Assembly: GCA_938045215.1 (NCBI GenBank)
Contig: CALINF010000306.1
Coordinates: forward strand, 1-7,967
Reading direction: 5' to 3'
Source of the DNA: an uncultured Halieaceae bacterium
Lineage (GTDB): Bacteria > Pseudomonadota > Gammaproteobacteria > Pseudomonadales > Halieaceae
DNA: 7,967 nt
How positions within the stretch are numbered: the stretch's first letter is position 1; each line of letters starts with the position of its first letter. The position numbers and the translations under genes were made by a program. Shown here in pieces: positions 1 to 5,800 of this stretch. The notes below the pieces were generated by a model, which ran no database searches, was not told where the DNA came from, and was given only the letters and a program-made list of their open reading frames with translations.

Positions 1-758
1 TTGTATTGCGGCATGACTTTGGCGACAAAATCCAACGCCTCTGCAAGTGCTTCAGGAGAGTCGATCAACACCTGATCGACGTCGTCACGAAGATAGTCGC
101 GTACCGCACGAATGATTACGTTGCTTTCCTGATATAGCAGCACCGGTGCGGAGTTTTCCTCGCTGCCTTTTTGGATGGCCTCCCAAACCTGTAGTAGATA
201 GTTCAGGTCCCATTGCAGTTCTTCTGCGCTGCGGCCAATTCCGGCGGTGCGAATAATCACGCCCATGCCATTGGGAATCTCAAGTTCGTTCAGCGCATCG
301 CGCAGGTCCGAACGATCGTCGCCTTCAATGCGGCGCGATATACCACCTGCACGGGGATTGTTAGGCATGAGCACCATGTAGCGGCCAGCGAGGCTGACAA
401 AGGTGGTTAACGCCGCGCCCTTGTTGCCGCGCTCTTCCTTATCTACCTGAATGATTATCTCGGTGCCTTCTTTGACTACCTCCTTAATCTTGAGTCGACC
501 TTCCCCTTTGTTGGGCTTTTGGTAGAAGTATTCCGGGGCAATCTCCTTCAGCGGCAGAAAGCCGTGACGGTCGGCGCCAAACTCGACAAACGCAGCTTCG
601 AGGCTGGGCTCAACTCGTGTGATCTTCGCTTTGTATACGTTGGATTTTTTCTGAACCCGGGTGCGGTTTTCGATATCAAGATCGTAAAGACGCTGTCCAT
701 CGACGAGTGCAACGCGCAGCTCTTCGTGCTGGGTTGCGTTGATTAGCATTTTTTTCAT
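1..758 (-). CDS. rne: Ribonuclease E, N-terminal part (gene runs off the left edge)
   Basis: Endoribonuclease that initiates decay of most mRNAs and matures 9S rRNA, tRNAs and small RNAs; in gammaproteobacteria it usually scaffolds the degradosome at the inner membrane. The visible 252 residues begin MKKMLINATQ and then ELRVALVDGQRLYDLDIE, the family signature. An S1 RNA-binding domain spans about residues 36-119 (KSNVYKAKITRVEPSLEAAF, then HGFLPLKEI). The 5'-sensor region follows, with NNPRAGGISRRIEG near 133-146 and GVIIRTAGIG at 166-175; R170 and T171 align with the 5'-monophosphate-binding Arg169/Thr170 of the E. coli enzyme. The catalytic aspartates, zinc link and C-terminal scaffold lie beyond the window. 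The first ATG (756-758) is chosen over the second (747-749) because MKRM-type starts are conserved. Shine-Dalgarno pairing is poor. It is divergent from rluC, as in E. coli. Identity is essentially certain. Confidence 0.97.
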   Translation of the reverse strand, partial: MKKMLINATQHEELRVALVDGQRLYDLDIENRTRVQKKSNVYKAKITRVEPSLEAAFVEFGADRHGFLPLKEIAPEYFYQKPNKGEGRLKIKEVVKEGTEIIIQVDKEERGNKGAALTTFVSLAGRYMVLMPNNPRAGGISRRIEGDDRSDLRDALNELEIPNGMGVIIRTAGIGRSAEELQWDLNYLLQVWEAIQKGSEENSAPVLLYQESNVIIRAVRDYLRDDVDQVLIDSPEALAEALDFVAKVMPQY

Positions 759-816
759 AGTTAACATTTAGCCTTGCAAGAGCAGAGGCCTGGCGGTGCG
801 GGGAATCAGTGTCGCA

Positions 817-896
817 GCCCGATTAATCGGGCAGAGGAGACCGGTATTTCTGATAACGCCCACTGTAGTGAGTTGCCACAGGCGTGGGTCGGTCTC
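817..896 (-). promoter_or_regulatory. Start-proximal paired elements of the rne leader
   Basis: GAGACCG (837-843) is complementary to CGGTCTC (890-896), with an inner stem CCCAC (859-863)/GTGGG (884-888). Beside it, 817-832 is the perfect palindrome GCCCGATTAATCGGGC, which as RNA gives a 6-bp stem with a UUAA loop. They lie about 60-140 nt upstream of the rne start, a position comparable to the RNase E-sensing hairpins of the enterobacterial rne leader. Functional equivalence is inference. Confidence 0.45.
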
Positions 897-920
897 TTTC
901 TTTTCAGGTTATTGCCGTGT

Positions 921-961
921 CGCTACCAGCGAGTTGTCTACTGGTTGCTGCGCTGGCAGCG
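921..961. other. Long hairpin in the rne leader
   Basis: CGCT-A-CCAGCG (921-931) pairs with CGCTGG-C-AGCG (951-961), giving ten base pairs interrupted by a single A/C mismatch and closing a 19-nt loop. No T-tract follows on either side, so a terminator role is unlikely. A structural element of the rne leader RNA is the simplest reading. Confidence 0.5.
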
Positions 962-1142
962 AAAGTGATTGTCACCCTCGCGGCCTTTTTGTTAGTGTCG
1001 CTGCACCTGATACAGACGACGCGCAAAACTCGTTTCTCTGATTCTGTACACCGGCAGCCTGGCTGCTCGGTCAGTGTTTTGTCAGCGCAATACAGGAACC
1101 TGGTTGGGTTCGAGAGGGCGGAGCGTTGTTGCTCATACGACC

Positions 1143-1168
1143 CGGACTGTGCGGTGACATCCGTTTTT
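1143..1168. other. Bulged hairpin, T-tract on the forward side
   Basis: CGGA (1143-1146) and TGT (1148-1150) face ACA (1157-1159) and TCCG (1160-1163), with one bulged C. On the forward strand TTTTT follows at 1164-1168, so it resembles a weak terminator for forward transcription entering rluC. On the reverse strand it is simply a stem in the rne leader. Its direction of action cannot be decided from sequence. Confidence 0.35.
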
Positions 1169-1240
1169 GGTTATGTATTTCGATACTGGCTGAGCGGTGC
1201 GCTTCGTCGGCAGGCTCCAAATGTGGCCAGGTGGTCTATC

Positions 1241-1270
1241 ACCCGCAGCACTGACAGATGTCAGGCGGGT
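1241..1270 (-). promoter_or_regulatory. Stem-loop at the predicted 5' end of the rne leader
   Basis: ACCCGC (1241-1246) pairs with GCGGGT (1265-1270). Inside it CTGACA (1251-1256) faces TGTCAG (1259-1264), with a four-base bulge AGCA at 1247-1250. The pairing is perfect apart from the bulge. It would begin about 10 nt from the predicted rne transcript start, where a stable stem would protect a 5' end. The inner CTGACA-GA-TGTCAG could alternatively be a DNA operator. Confidence 0.5.
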
Positions 1271-1286
1271 ATCAAAACACTGGCGG

Positions 1287-1315
1287 ACTATAGCAGCAAA
1301 AGCGCAGGTTGGTAA
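1287..1315 (-). promoter_or_regulatory. Candidate sigma70 promoter for rne
   Basis: On the reverse strand, TTACCA (1315-1310; 4 of 6 to TTGACA) is separated by exactly 17 nt from TATAGT (1292-1287; 5 of 6 to TATAAT). Transcription would start near 1280, just before the hairpin at 1241-1270. Found by eye; no start site is known. Confidence 0.45.
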
Positions 1316-1346
1316 GTGTCTAAATTTAAAATGAATTTCAGCGCAG

Positions 1347-2309
1347 ATGAGTGATTCTGAGCAGTCGAGGCGCAGTGGTGTGCAGCACATCGAGGTTGAT
1401 GAAGACTCGGATGGGCAGCGCCTGGACAACTTCCTGCTAAAGACATTGCGCGGGGTGCCTAAAACCCGGCTTTATCGTGGGCTCCGCAAGGGAGAGATTC
1501 GGGTCAATAAGGGCCGGGCTAAGCCTGACCACCGGGTGCATACGGGCGATATTGTGCGCCTGCCACCTTTGCACCAACCCGATCCGGCTTCTCCTGCGAT
1601 CATCCCCCATTACTGGGCCGAACTGTTGCCTCAACGCATCATTCATGAAAGCGCGGGGCTGCTGGTGATCAACAAACCCTCCGGGCTTGCCGTTCATGGT
1701 GGTAGCGGCTTGAGTTTTGGCTTGATCGAATGCCTCCGGCAGGCTCGCACGGATGATCGTTATCTGGAACTGGTGCACAGGTTGGATCGAGATACCTCGG
1801 GTCTGATCATGATTGCGCGCAAGCCTGCCGTATTGAGAGAACTGCACCGTCAATTGCGCGAAGACAAGGTAGACAAGCGCTACACAGCGCTGTGCGTTGG
1901 GCAATGGCCACGCAAACGCAAGCTGGTTGAAGCACCGCTGGCCAAAAACACGCTGCAATCGGGTGAGCGTATGGTCAGGGTGGCCAAAGACGGTAAATCT
2001 GCACAAACTGAGTTTACTGTGCTGGAGAGGTTTGGTGGCGCCACTTTAGTGCAGGCCAAGCCGATTACCGGGCGCACCCATCAAATCAGAGTGCATGCGC
2101 AATTTGCTGGTCATCCCTTGTTGGGTGATGCCAAATATAGCGATGATGCTACCCGGGCGATGGCAGCAAAGCTCGGTGCAAAGCGCCTGTTTTTGCACGC
2201 GAGTCAGTTGAACATCACATTGCCAGATGAAGGTCGTTTACGATTGGAGGCCCCGCTTGATGAAGAGTTGGAAGTAATATTAAGTAATGCTCGTAAAATA
2301 TTGAATTAA
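1347..2309 (+). CDS. rluC: 23S rRNA pseudouridine synthase RluC
   Basis: Converts uridines of 23S rRNA to pseudouridine; the E. coli enzyme acts at 955, 2504 and 2580, around the peptidyl-transferase centre. The 320 residues match the family length (E. coli about 319). An N-terminal S4 RNA-binding domain covers about residues 23-75, including GEIRVNKGRAKPDHRVHTGD. The RluA-type catalytic domain follows: INKPSGLAVHGG (108-119), HRLDRDTSG (144-152) with catalytic Asp147, and GRTHQIRVH (242-250). Gene order, divergent from rne, distinguishes RluC from RluD. The ATG at 1347 has no clear Shine-Dalgarno sequence. A TAAAAT box at 1327-1332 would put transcription only about 8 nt upstream, but no matching -35 is visible. 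An upstream ATG at 1331 opens a seven-codon frame overlapping the start. Confidence 0.96.
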   Translation: MSDSEQSRRSGVQHIEVDEDSDGQRLDNFLLKTLRGVPKTRLYRGLRKGEIRVNKGRAKPDHRVHTGDIVRLPPLHQPDPASPAIIPHYWAELLPQRIIHESAGLLVINKPSGLAVHGGSGLSFGLIECLRQARTDDRYLELVHRLDRDTSGLIMIARKPAVLRELHRQLREDKVDKRYTALCVGQWPRKRKLVEAPLAKNTLQSGERMVRVAKDGKSAQTEFTVLERFGGATLVQAKPITGRTHQIRVHAQFAGHPLLGDAKYSDDATRAMAAKLGAKRLFLHASQLNITLPDEGRLRLEAPLDEELEVILSNARKILN

Positions 2310-2341
2310 AACACTATTGTTGAAAAATAACTGTTTATCTG

Positions 2342-2376
2342 CGCCGGCCTCGGCTTCGGATAGGCTCACGACGGCG
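2342..2376. terminator. Possible structure between convergent rluC and maf
   Basis: CGCCG (2342-2346) faces CGGCG (2372-2376), and GCCT (2347-2350) faces AGGC (2362-2365), with an asymmetric bulge. It lies in the 74-bp gap where two genes converge. There is no adjoining T-tract in either direction, so an intrinsic terminator is only a weak possibility. A separate 10-bp palindrome GCGCTAGCGC (2381-2390) spans the maf stop codon. Confidence 0.25.
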
Positions 2377-2383
2377 TAAGGCG

Positions 2384-2968
2384 CTAGCGCGCAGCCAGCA
2401 CCGGCATACCACACCGGTCCAGCAAGGTGGTGAGGGCGATCAGGGGCAGTCCTTCCAGGCTTGTCGGATCGTCGCCGCTCAGGCGCTCAAAAAGGGCGAT
2501 ACCCAGGCTCTCCCATTTAAAGCTGCCCGCGCAGTCATAGGGTTCATCCACGCTAACATAGTGCTCTATCTGCGCCTGTGTCAGTGCCCTGAAATACACC
2601 CTAAACGGCTCTACATGGCTCACAACCTGTCCAGTCCTGCTGTTGACCAGTGCGATTGCAGTATAGAAATCAACCGATTTGCCCTGGCTTGCTTGCAATT
2701 GTGCGAGTGCATTGCCGCGGTTACCCGGTTTATGGAGAACGCTTTCTCCGATCGCAGCCACCTGGTCAGAGCCGAGGATTAATCCATCGGATACCTGGGC
2801 TGCGACGCTGTGCGCTTTGTGCAGTGCCAGCCGTAGTGCGCGTGCGGCCGGTAGCTCTCCCTGCACGGGCGCTTCATCTGTCTGGGGGCTTGCGCAATCG
2901 AACGGCAGATGCAGCCTTTGCAGCAGTTTTTTTCGGTAAGCAGATGTTGAGGCCAGTGTTAGCTGCAT
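2384..2968 (-). CDS. yceF: Maf-family nucleotide pyrophosphatase, YceF type
   Basis: Maf/HAM1-fold pyrophosphatase that hydrolyses modified or non-canonical nucleoside triphosphates. The E. coli YceF subfamily prefers 7-methyl-GTP (known of the family). The 194 residues match family length. The N-terminal LASTSAYRKKLL (5-16) is the substrate-binding loop, TDEAP lies at 30-34, and GSDQV (66-70) carries the presumed catalytic Asp68. YFRALT (125-130), CAGSFKWESLG (146-156), LFERLSGDDP (159-168) and LEGLPLIAL (171-179) follow the YceF rather than the YhdE pattern. Its place between rluC and yceD, on the opposite strand, is exactly that of E. coli yceF. A GGTAG about 10 nt upstream is a weak ribosome site. 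Substrate preference is inferred from subfamily only. Confidence 0.93.
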   Translation of the reverse strand: MQLTLASTSAYRKKLLQRLHLPFDCASPQTDEAPVQGELPAARALRLALHKAHSVAAQVSDGLILGSDQVAAIGESVLHKPGNRGNALAQLQASQGKSVDFYTAIALVNSRTGQVVSHVEPFRVYFRALTQAQIEHYVSVDEPYDCAGSFKWESLGIALFERLSGDDPTSLEGLPLIALTTLLDRCGMPVLAAR

Positions 2969-3017
2969 AAGTGGTCTACCGGGCCCTGTTGAGGGCTGTG
3001 CATAAGTGAGTGAACTG

Positions 3018-3045
3018 TTTGTATTTTAAAGAATTTTTTTGACAA
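3018..3045 (-). promoter_or_regulatory. Candidate maf promoter sharing its -35 with yceD
   Basis: On the reverse strand TTGTCA (3045-3040; 5 of 6) is followed after 16 nt by TACAAA (3023-3018; 4 of 6). Start would be near 3011, giving a leader of about 43 nt. The -35 overlaps the yceD -35 base for base on the other strand. Confidence 0.3.
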
Positions 3046-3067
3046 AGGGGGAATGCATCCCTATGAT
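3039..3067 (+). promoter_or_regulatory. Strong sigma70 promoter of yceD-rpmF
   Basis: TTGACA (3039-3044), a perfect -35, stands 17 nt from TATGAT (3062-3067; 5 of 6 to TATAAT), preceded by an AT-rich stretch that could act as an UP element. This is the best promoter match in the window. The expected start, about 7 nt after the -10, is near 3074, only about two bases before the yceD ATG. The spacer holds ATGCAT within a GGGG...CCC context. Confidence 0.75.
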
Positions 3068-3075
3068 GCGCGCCT

Positions 3076-3606
3076 ATGTTGACAGGCCCTCTTCCAAACA
3101 CGCTGGATGTGCGTAAAGCAGCAACGCGTGAACTGAAAGTGGAGGGCACGTTAAAACCGCTTGATTTGCAGCGTTTTGCTGCACTTTTGGCGTCCGATGA
3201 AGGGCGTATTCAAGTGGCAATGGTGTTCTATCGGGACGAGGAGCAGCGCAGCCTCGTTCAGGTCGATATTGATGCCCAGGTGGAGGTTGTATGCCAACGT
3301 TGCCTGTATCCGATGCCATTGCAGTTGAAGACAGACAACACACTGGCAGTGGTGTGGAATGATGATCAGGCCAGGCTACTGCCGCGTCACCTCGAGGCGT
3401 TGATAGTCGAGGAAGACTGCCGATTGTGGGATGTGGTTGAGGAAGAGCTGATACTGGTGCTTCCGCAGTTCAGTTACCACGAGCCGGTAGAGTGCAAAAT
3501 AGATTTGGCGGATTTCTCTCACGCGCCACTCCCGGAAGCGCCGGGTGAGAAGTCCAACCCGTTTGACGTACTGGCGCAATTAAAGCCCGGTAAGGAAGAA
3601 AAGTAG
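3076..3606 (+). CDS. yceD: YceD/DUF177 protein, 23S rRNA accumulation factor
   Basis: Member of the DUF177 family, whose E. coli and plant relatives are needed for normal 23S rRNA accumulation; the molecular mechanism is unsettled. The 176 residues match family length. Seen: CQRC (73-76), the central cysteine pair; VEEELILVLP (121-130), the conserved acidic-hydrophobic helix; EPVEC (136-140) with the third cysteine; and the C-terminal NPFDVLAQLK (161-170). The N-terminus MLTGPLPNTLDVRK resembles the pseudomonad start, supporting ATG 3076 even though no Shine-Dalgarno sequence lies at a usable distance. The upstream ATGs at 3063 and 3066 are out of frame. It directly precedes rpmF, and its TAG stop overlaps the rpmF ribosome site, so the two are probably cotranscribed and coupled. 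Confidence 0.93.
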   Translation: MLTGPLPNTLDVRKAATRELKVEGTLKPLDLQRFAALLASDEGRIQVAMVFYRDEEQRSLVQVDIDAQVEVVCQRCLYPMPLQLKTDNTLAVVWNDDQARLLPRHLEALIVEEDCRLWDVVEEELILVLPQFSYHEPVECKIDLADFSHAPLPEAPGEKSNPFDVLAQLKPGKEEK

Positions 3607-3610
3607 GAGT
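3605..3610 (+). promoter_or_regulatory. rpmF ribosome-binding site overlapping the yceD stop
   Basis: AGGAGT lies 6 nt before the rpmF ATG and shares two bases with the yceD TAG (3604-3606). Ribosomes finishing yceD therefore stop on the rpmF site, which favours translational coupling. Confidence 0.8.
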
Positions 3611-3616
3611 TACACA

Positions 3617-3799
3617 ATGGCAGTTCAAAAGAGCAAGAAAACACGTTCGCGTCGCGGCATGCGCCGTTCACACGATTCTCTGACAGGCTCAACACTGTCG
3701 GTAGATGAGACTTCAGGTGAGACTCATCGTCGTCATCACGTAAGCGCAGACGGTTTTTACCGTGGCAAAAAAGTCGTTAACATCGGTAGCGACGACTAA
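3617..3799 (+). CDS. rpmF: 50S ribosomal protein L32
   Basis: Small basic protein of the large ribosomal subunit. The 60 residues start MAVQKSKKTRSRRGMRRSHD, the L32 signature, and continue with the conserved SVDETSGETHRRHHVSADGFYRGKKV. There are no cysteines, so this is the zinc-independent form usual in gammaproteobacteria. It is a few residues longer than the E. coli protein (57), ending in the acidic tail NIGSDD. The ribosome site AGGAGT overlaps the yceD stop. In most relatives the next genes are plsX and often fabH; here a hairpin follows and then fabD. Confidence 0.97.
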   Translation: MAVQKSKKTRSRRGMRRSHDSLTGSTLSVDETSGETHRRHHVSADGFYRGKKVVNIGSDD

Positions 3800-3862
3800 A
3801 CGTCTGGTACGTTCGCAGGCACGGCACTGTCCGTGATTGCACGTACTACGACTCGTAATTTC

Positions 3863-3890
3863 CGCGGAGGCTTTTGCCTCCGCGTCTGTT
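3863..3890 (+). terminator. Hairpin terminator after rpmF
   Basis: CGCGGAGGC (3863-3871) and GCCTCCGCG (3876-3884) form a perfect 9-bp GC-rich stem closed by a TTTT loop. TCTGTT follows, a poor T-tract, so termination may be partial. It lies 64 nt past the rpmF stop and separates the ribosomal pair from the fab cluster. Confidence 0.65.
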
Positions 3891-3971
3891 TCCGGCTCGC
3901 CGCTAGCGATGTCGACAGTCAGCTTCTACACTCTTTACAAGGTCATGTCGCGATAGCGAACGTGTGTGCTT

Positions 3972-3993
3972 CATCCGCGCATGCTGCGCGATG
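3972..3993 (+). promoter_or_regulatory. Leader hairpin upstream of fabD
   Basis: CATC (3972-3975) pairs with GATG (3990-3993) and GCGCA (3977-3981) with TGCGC (3985-3989), leaving one bulged C and a TGC loop: nine base pairs ending 31 nt before the fabD ATG. With no T-tract it is unlikely to be a terminator. It could affect fabD mRNA stability or translation, but its function is unknown. No convincing promoter was found in 3885-3971, so fabD may depend on read-through or on an unrecognised promoter. Confidence 0.4.
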
Positions 3994-4024
3994 TGGGTAA
4001 CGCCTCGATAAGGACACCAACGTT

Positions 4025-4969
4025 ATGGTCGCATCTACTGCATTTGTTTTTCCCGGCCAGGGATCCCAGAAGGTCGGCATGCTCGCCGCTGCGGGAGCTG
4101 CGTTCCCGAGCATTGCAGACACATTCGCCGAGGCCTCAGACGCGCTGGGTTATAACCTGTGGGAGCTGGTGCAAAACGGTGAGCAGGACGCACTCAATCT
4201 CACCGAGACCACACAACCGGTGCTGCTAACGTCCAGTGTTGCACTGTGGCGTGCGTATTTGAGTGCGGGTGGTCACCAGCCGGCACAAATGGCCGGGCAC
4301 AGCCTGGGCGAATTTTCGGCGCTGGTGTGTGCCGGTGCACTGAAGTTTACTGATGCAGTGAAGCTGGTGCGCCAGCGCGGCAGTTTTATGCAAACAGCCG
4401 TACCGGTAGGTGAAGGAGCCATGGCTGCGATCATCGGACTCGACGACGACGTGATCAACACAACCTGCCAACAAGTACAAGCCAGTGGAGCGGGTGTCGT
4501 TGCCGCAGTCAACTTCAACTCGCCGGGGCAGGTCGTTATTGCGGGTCATACCGGGGCGGTAGAGGCGGCTATAGACGCACTGAAAGAGGCCGGGGCCAAG
4601 CGGGCCTTGCCACTACCTGTAAGCGCGCCTTTCCATACAGAACTGATGAAGCCGGCAGGCGAGAAGCTCGCGGCGGTATTGGCCGACATAGATATTGCAA
4701 CACCGCTAATTCCGGTGGTGCATAACGTGCATGCCCGCACTGAGCAAAATCCCGAGCGCATCCGGGAGTTGTTGGTGGAGCAAATCTACAGCCCTGTGCG
4801 CTGGACGGGCTGCGTACAGGCGATGGTGGCTGCGGGTGCGCAGAGTATGGTGGAGTGTGGTCCTGGCAAAGTGCTAAGTGGATTGAACAGGCGGATAGAC
4901 AAGTCGTTGACGAGCTTCTCGCTTGAGGAGCCGGAGTCGCTGACCCAAACCGTGGCTGAACTGGCCTGA
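4025..4969 (+). CDS. fabD: Malonyl-CoA:ACP transacylase FabD
   Basis: Transfers malonyl from CoA to acyl carrier protein, supplying the extender unit for every fatty acid elongation cycle in the cytoplasm. The 314 residues match the family (E. coli about 309). Seen: FPGQGSQ (9-15) forming the oxyanion hole; GHSLGEFSAL (91-100) with nucleophile Ser93; RG at 118-119, Arg118 being the malonyl carboxylate binder; FNSPGQVVIAG (164-174); and SAPFHTELMKPA (200-211) with catalytic His204. ATG 4025 has AAGGA (4010-4014) 10 nt upstream and starts at the usual family position. It opens the fab cluster directly after rpmF, with neither plsX nor fabH in between. It lies 36 bp before fabG on the same strand. 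Confidence 0.97.
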   Translation: MVASTAFVFPGQGSQKVGMLAAAGAAFPSIADTFAEASDALGYNLWELVQNGEQDALNLTETTQPVLLTSSVALWRAYLSAGGHQPAQMAGHSLGEFSALVCAGALKFTDAVKLVRQRGSFMQTAVPVGEGAMAAIIGLDDDVINTTCQQVQASGAGVVAAVNFNSPGQVVIAGHTGAVEAAIDALKEAGAKRALPLPVSAPFHTELMKPAGEKLAAVLADIDIATPLIPVVHNVHARTEQNPERIRELLVEQIYSPVRWTGCVQAMVAAGAQSMVECGPGKVLSGLNRRIDKSLTSFSLEEPESLTQTVAELA

Positions 4970-5005
4970 CGTGTTAAGCAAATAATACAAACCGGGGGAG
5001 AGGGT

Positions 5006-5749
5006 ATGGAGCAGAATCAGAAAGTGGCATTGGTAACCGGCGCGAGTCGGGGCATCGGCCGAGCTATTGCAGAGCAATTGTGCGTGGACGGTTACACCGT
5101 GATCGGTACCGCAACCAGCGACGCCGGAGCGCAAAAGATTAGCGAATACCTGACGGCCGCCGGCAATGACGGCTGCGGCATGACCTTGGATGTAGCTGAC
5201 GAAACCAGTGTTGCCACAGTGGTTAAGGCAGTGGCGGAGCAATATAGCGCGCCTCTGGTGCTGGTGAATAACGCAGGTATCACGCGCGACAATATCCTCA
5301 TGCGCATGAAGGAGCACGAATGGCATGATGTGATCGACACCAACCTGAGCGCGCTTTATCGCGTCAGCAAAGCCTGCCTGCGCGGCATGACGAAAGCGCG
5401 CTGGGGCCGTATTGTAAATGTCACCTCAGTGGTTGGTTCGATGGGCAATATTGGTCAGAGCAACTACGCGGCGTCCAAGGCCGGAGCAGAAGGCTTCTCG
5501 CGGGCGTTGGCGCGTGAGCTGGGTTCGCGCAGCGTTACGGTGAACTGCGTAGCGCCGGGTTTTATCGATACCGATATGACGAGAGAGTTGAGCGACGATC
5601 AGCGTGAACTGATGCTGGCCAATATCCCTCTGTCTCGCCTTGGTGAGCCGCAAGAGATCGCAGCATTGGTGAGTTTTTTGTGTAGCGATAAGGCCGGTTA
5701 CATAACCGGTGAAACGGTGCATATCAATGGTGGCATGCACATGGCTTAA
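5006..5749 (+). CDS. fabG: 3-oxoacyl-ACP reductase FabG
   Basis: NADPH-dependent short-chain dehydrogenase that reduces 3-oxoacyl-ACP to 3-hydroxyacyl-ACP, the first reduction of fatty acid elongation. The 247 residues match family length (E. coli 244). Seen: Rossmann cofactor loop TGASRGIG (11-18), LDVAD (61-65), NNAGITRDN (88-96), active-site Asn113, Ser141 (in NVTSVVG), and Tyr154 and Lys158 in the YAASK motif, then VAPGFIDTDMT (182-192) and GETVHINGGMHMA at the C-terminus. The full catalytic tetrad is present. GGGGGAG (4994-5000) ends 5 nt before the ATG. It is likely cotranscribed with fabD; no terminator lies between them. A small stem GGCTT-aac-AAGCC (5743-5755) spans its stop codon. 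Confidence 0.97.
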   Translation: MEQNQKVALVTGASRGIGRAIAEQLCVDGYTVIGTATSDAGAQKISEYLTAAGNDGCGMTLDVADETSVATVVKAVAEQYSAPLVLVNNAGITRDNILMRMKEHEWHDVIDTNLSALYRVSKACLRGMTKARWGRIVNVTSVVGSMGNIGQSNYAASKAGAEGFSRALARELGSRSVTVNCVAPGFIDTDMTRELSDDQRELMLANIPLSRLGEPQEIAALVSFLCSDKAGYITGETVHINGGMHMA

Positions 5750-5800
5750 CAAGCCGTTGGCAGTTATCAGGTCTTTTGTCCTGGCAGTGGCAAAAAAAAT

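Larger units (their letters stand above)
759..1280 (-). promoter_or_regulatory. Predicted long structured 5' leader of rne
   Basis: This 588-bp divergent gap has no convincing gene. From the predicted start near 1280, the rne mRNA would have a leader of about 520 nt. Read by eye it contains a 12-bp bulged stem at 1241-1270, a bulged stem at 1143-1163, a 10-bp stem with one mismatch at 921-961, a branched structure closed by 837-843/890-896, and a 16-nt perfect palindrome at 817-832. E. coli rne also has a long structured leader through which RNase E degrades its own message (established knowledge). That this leader works the same way is inference. The open frames here (for example 884-1315 forward) lack ribosome sites and family resemblance. 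Confidence 0.55.

Noticed and set aside
884..1315. 143-codon forward frame in the rne-rluC gap with a hydrophobic N-terminal part
   Set aside because: It starts with GTG inside a hairpin, has no ribosome site, resembles no family I know, and lies antisense to the predicted rne leader. It is most likely a chance open frame.
1133..1429. 98-codon reverse frame spanning the start of rluC
   Set aside because: It overlaps rluC coding sequence, is rich in Cys, Ser and Arg as antisense shadows often are, and has no recognisable domain.
1437..2006. 189-codon reverse frame inside rluC
   Set aside because: It is fully antisense to a well-supported pseudouridine synthase gene; its length follows from codon bias in high-GC DNA.
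3800..4024. Remnant of plsX or a small protein gene between rpmF and fabD
   Set aside because: No in-frame PlsX-like peptide is visible, and the frame from 3966 is only a short shadow running into fabD.
4874..5326. 150-codon reverse frame across the fabD-fabG junction
   Set aside because: It is antisense to the end of fabD and the start of fabG, with no family resemblance and no ribosome site.
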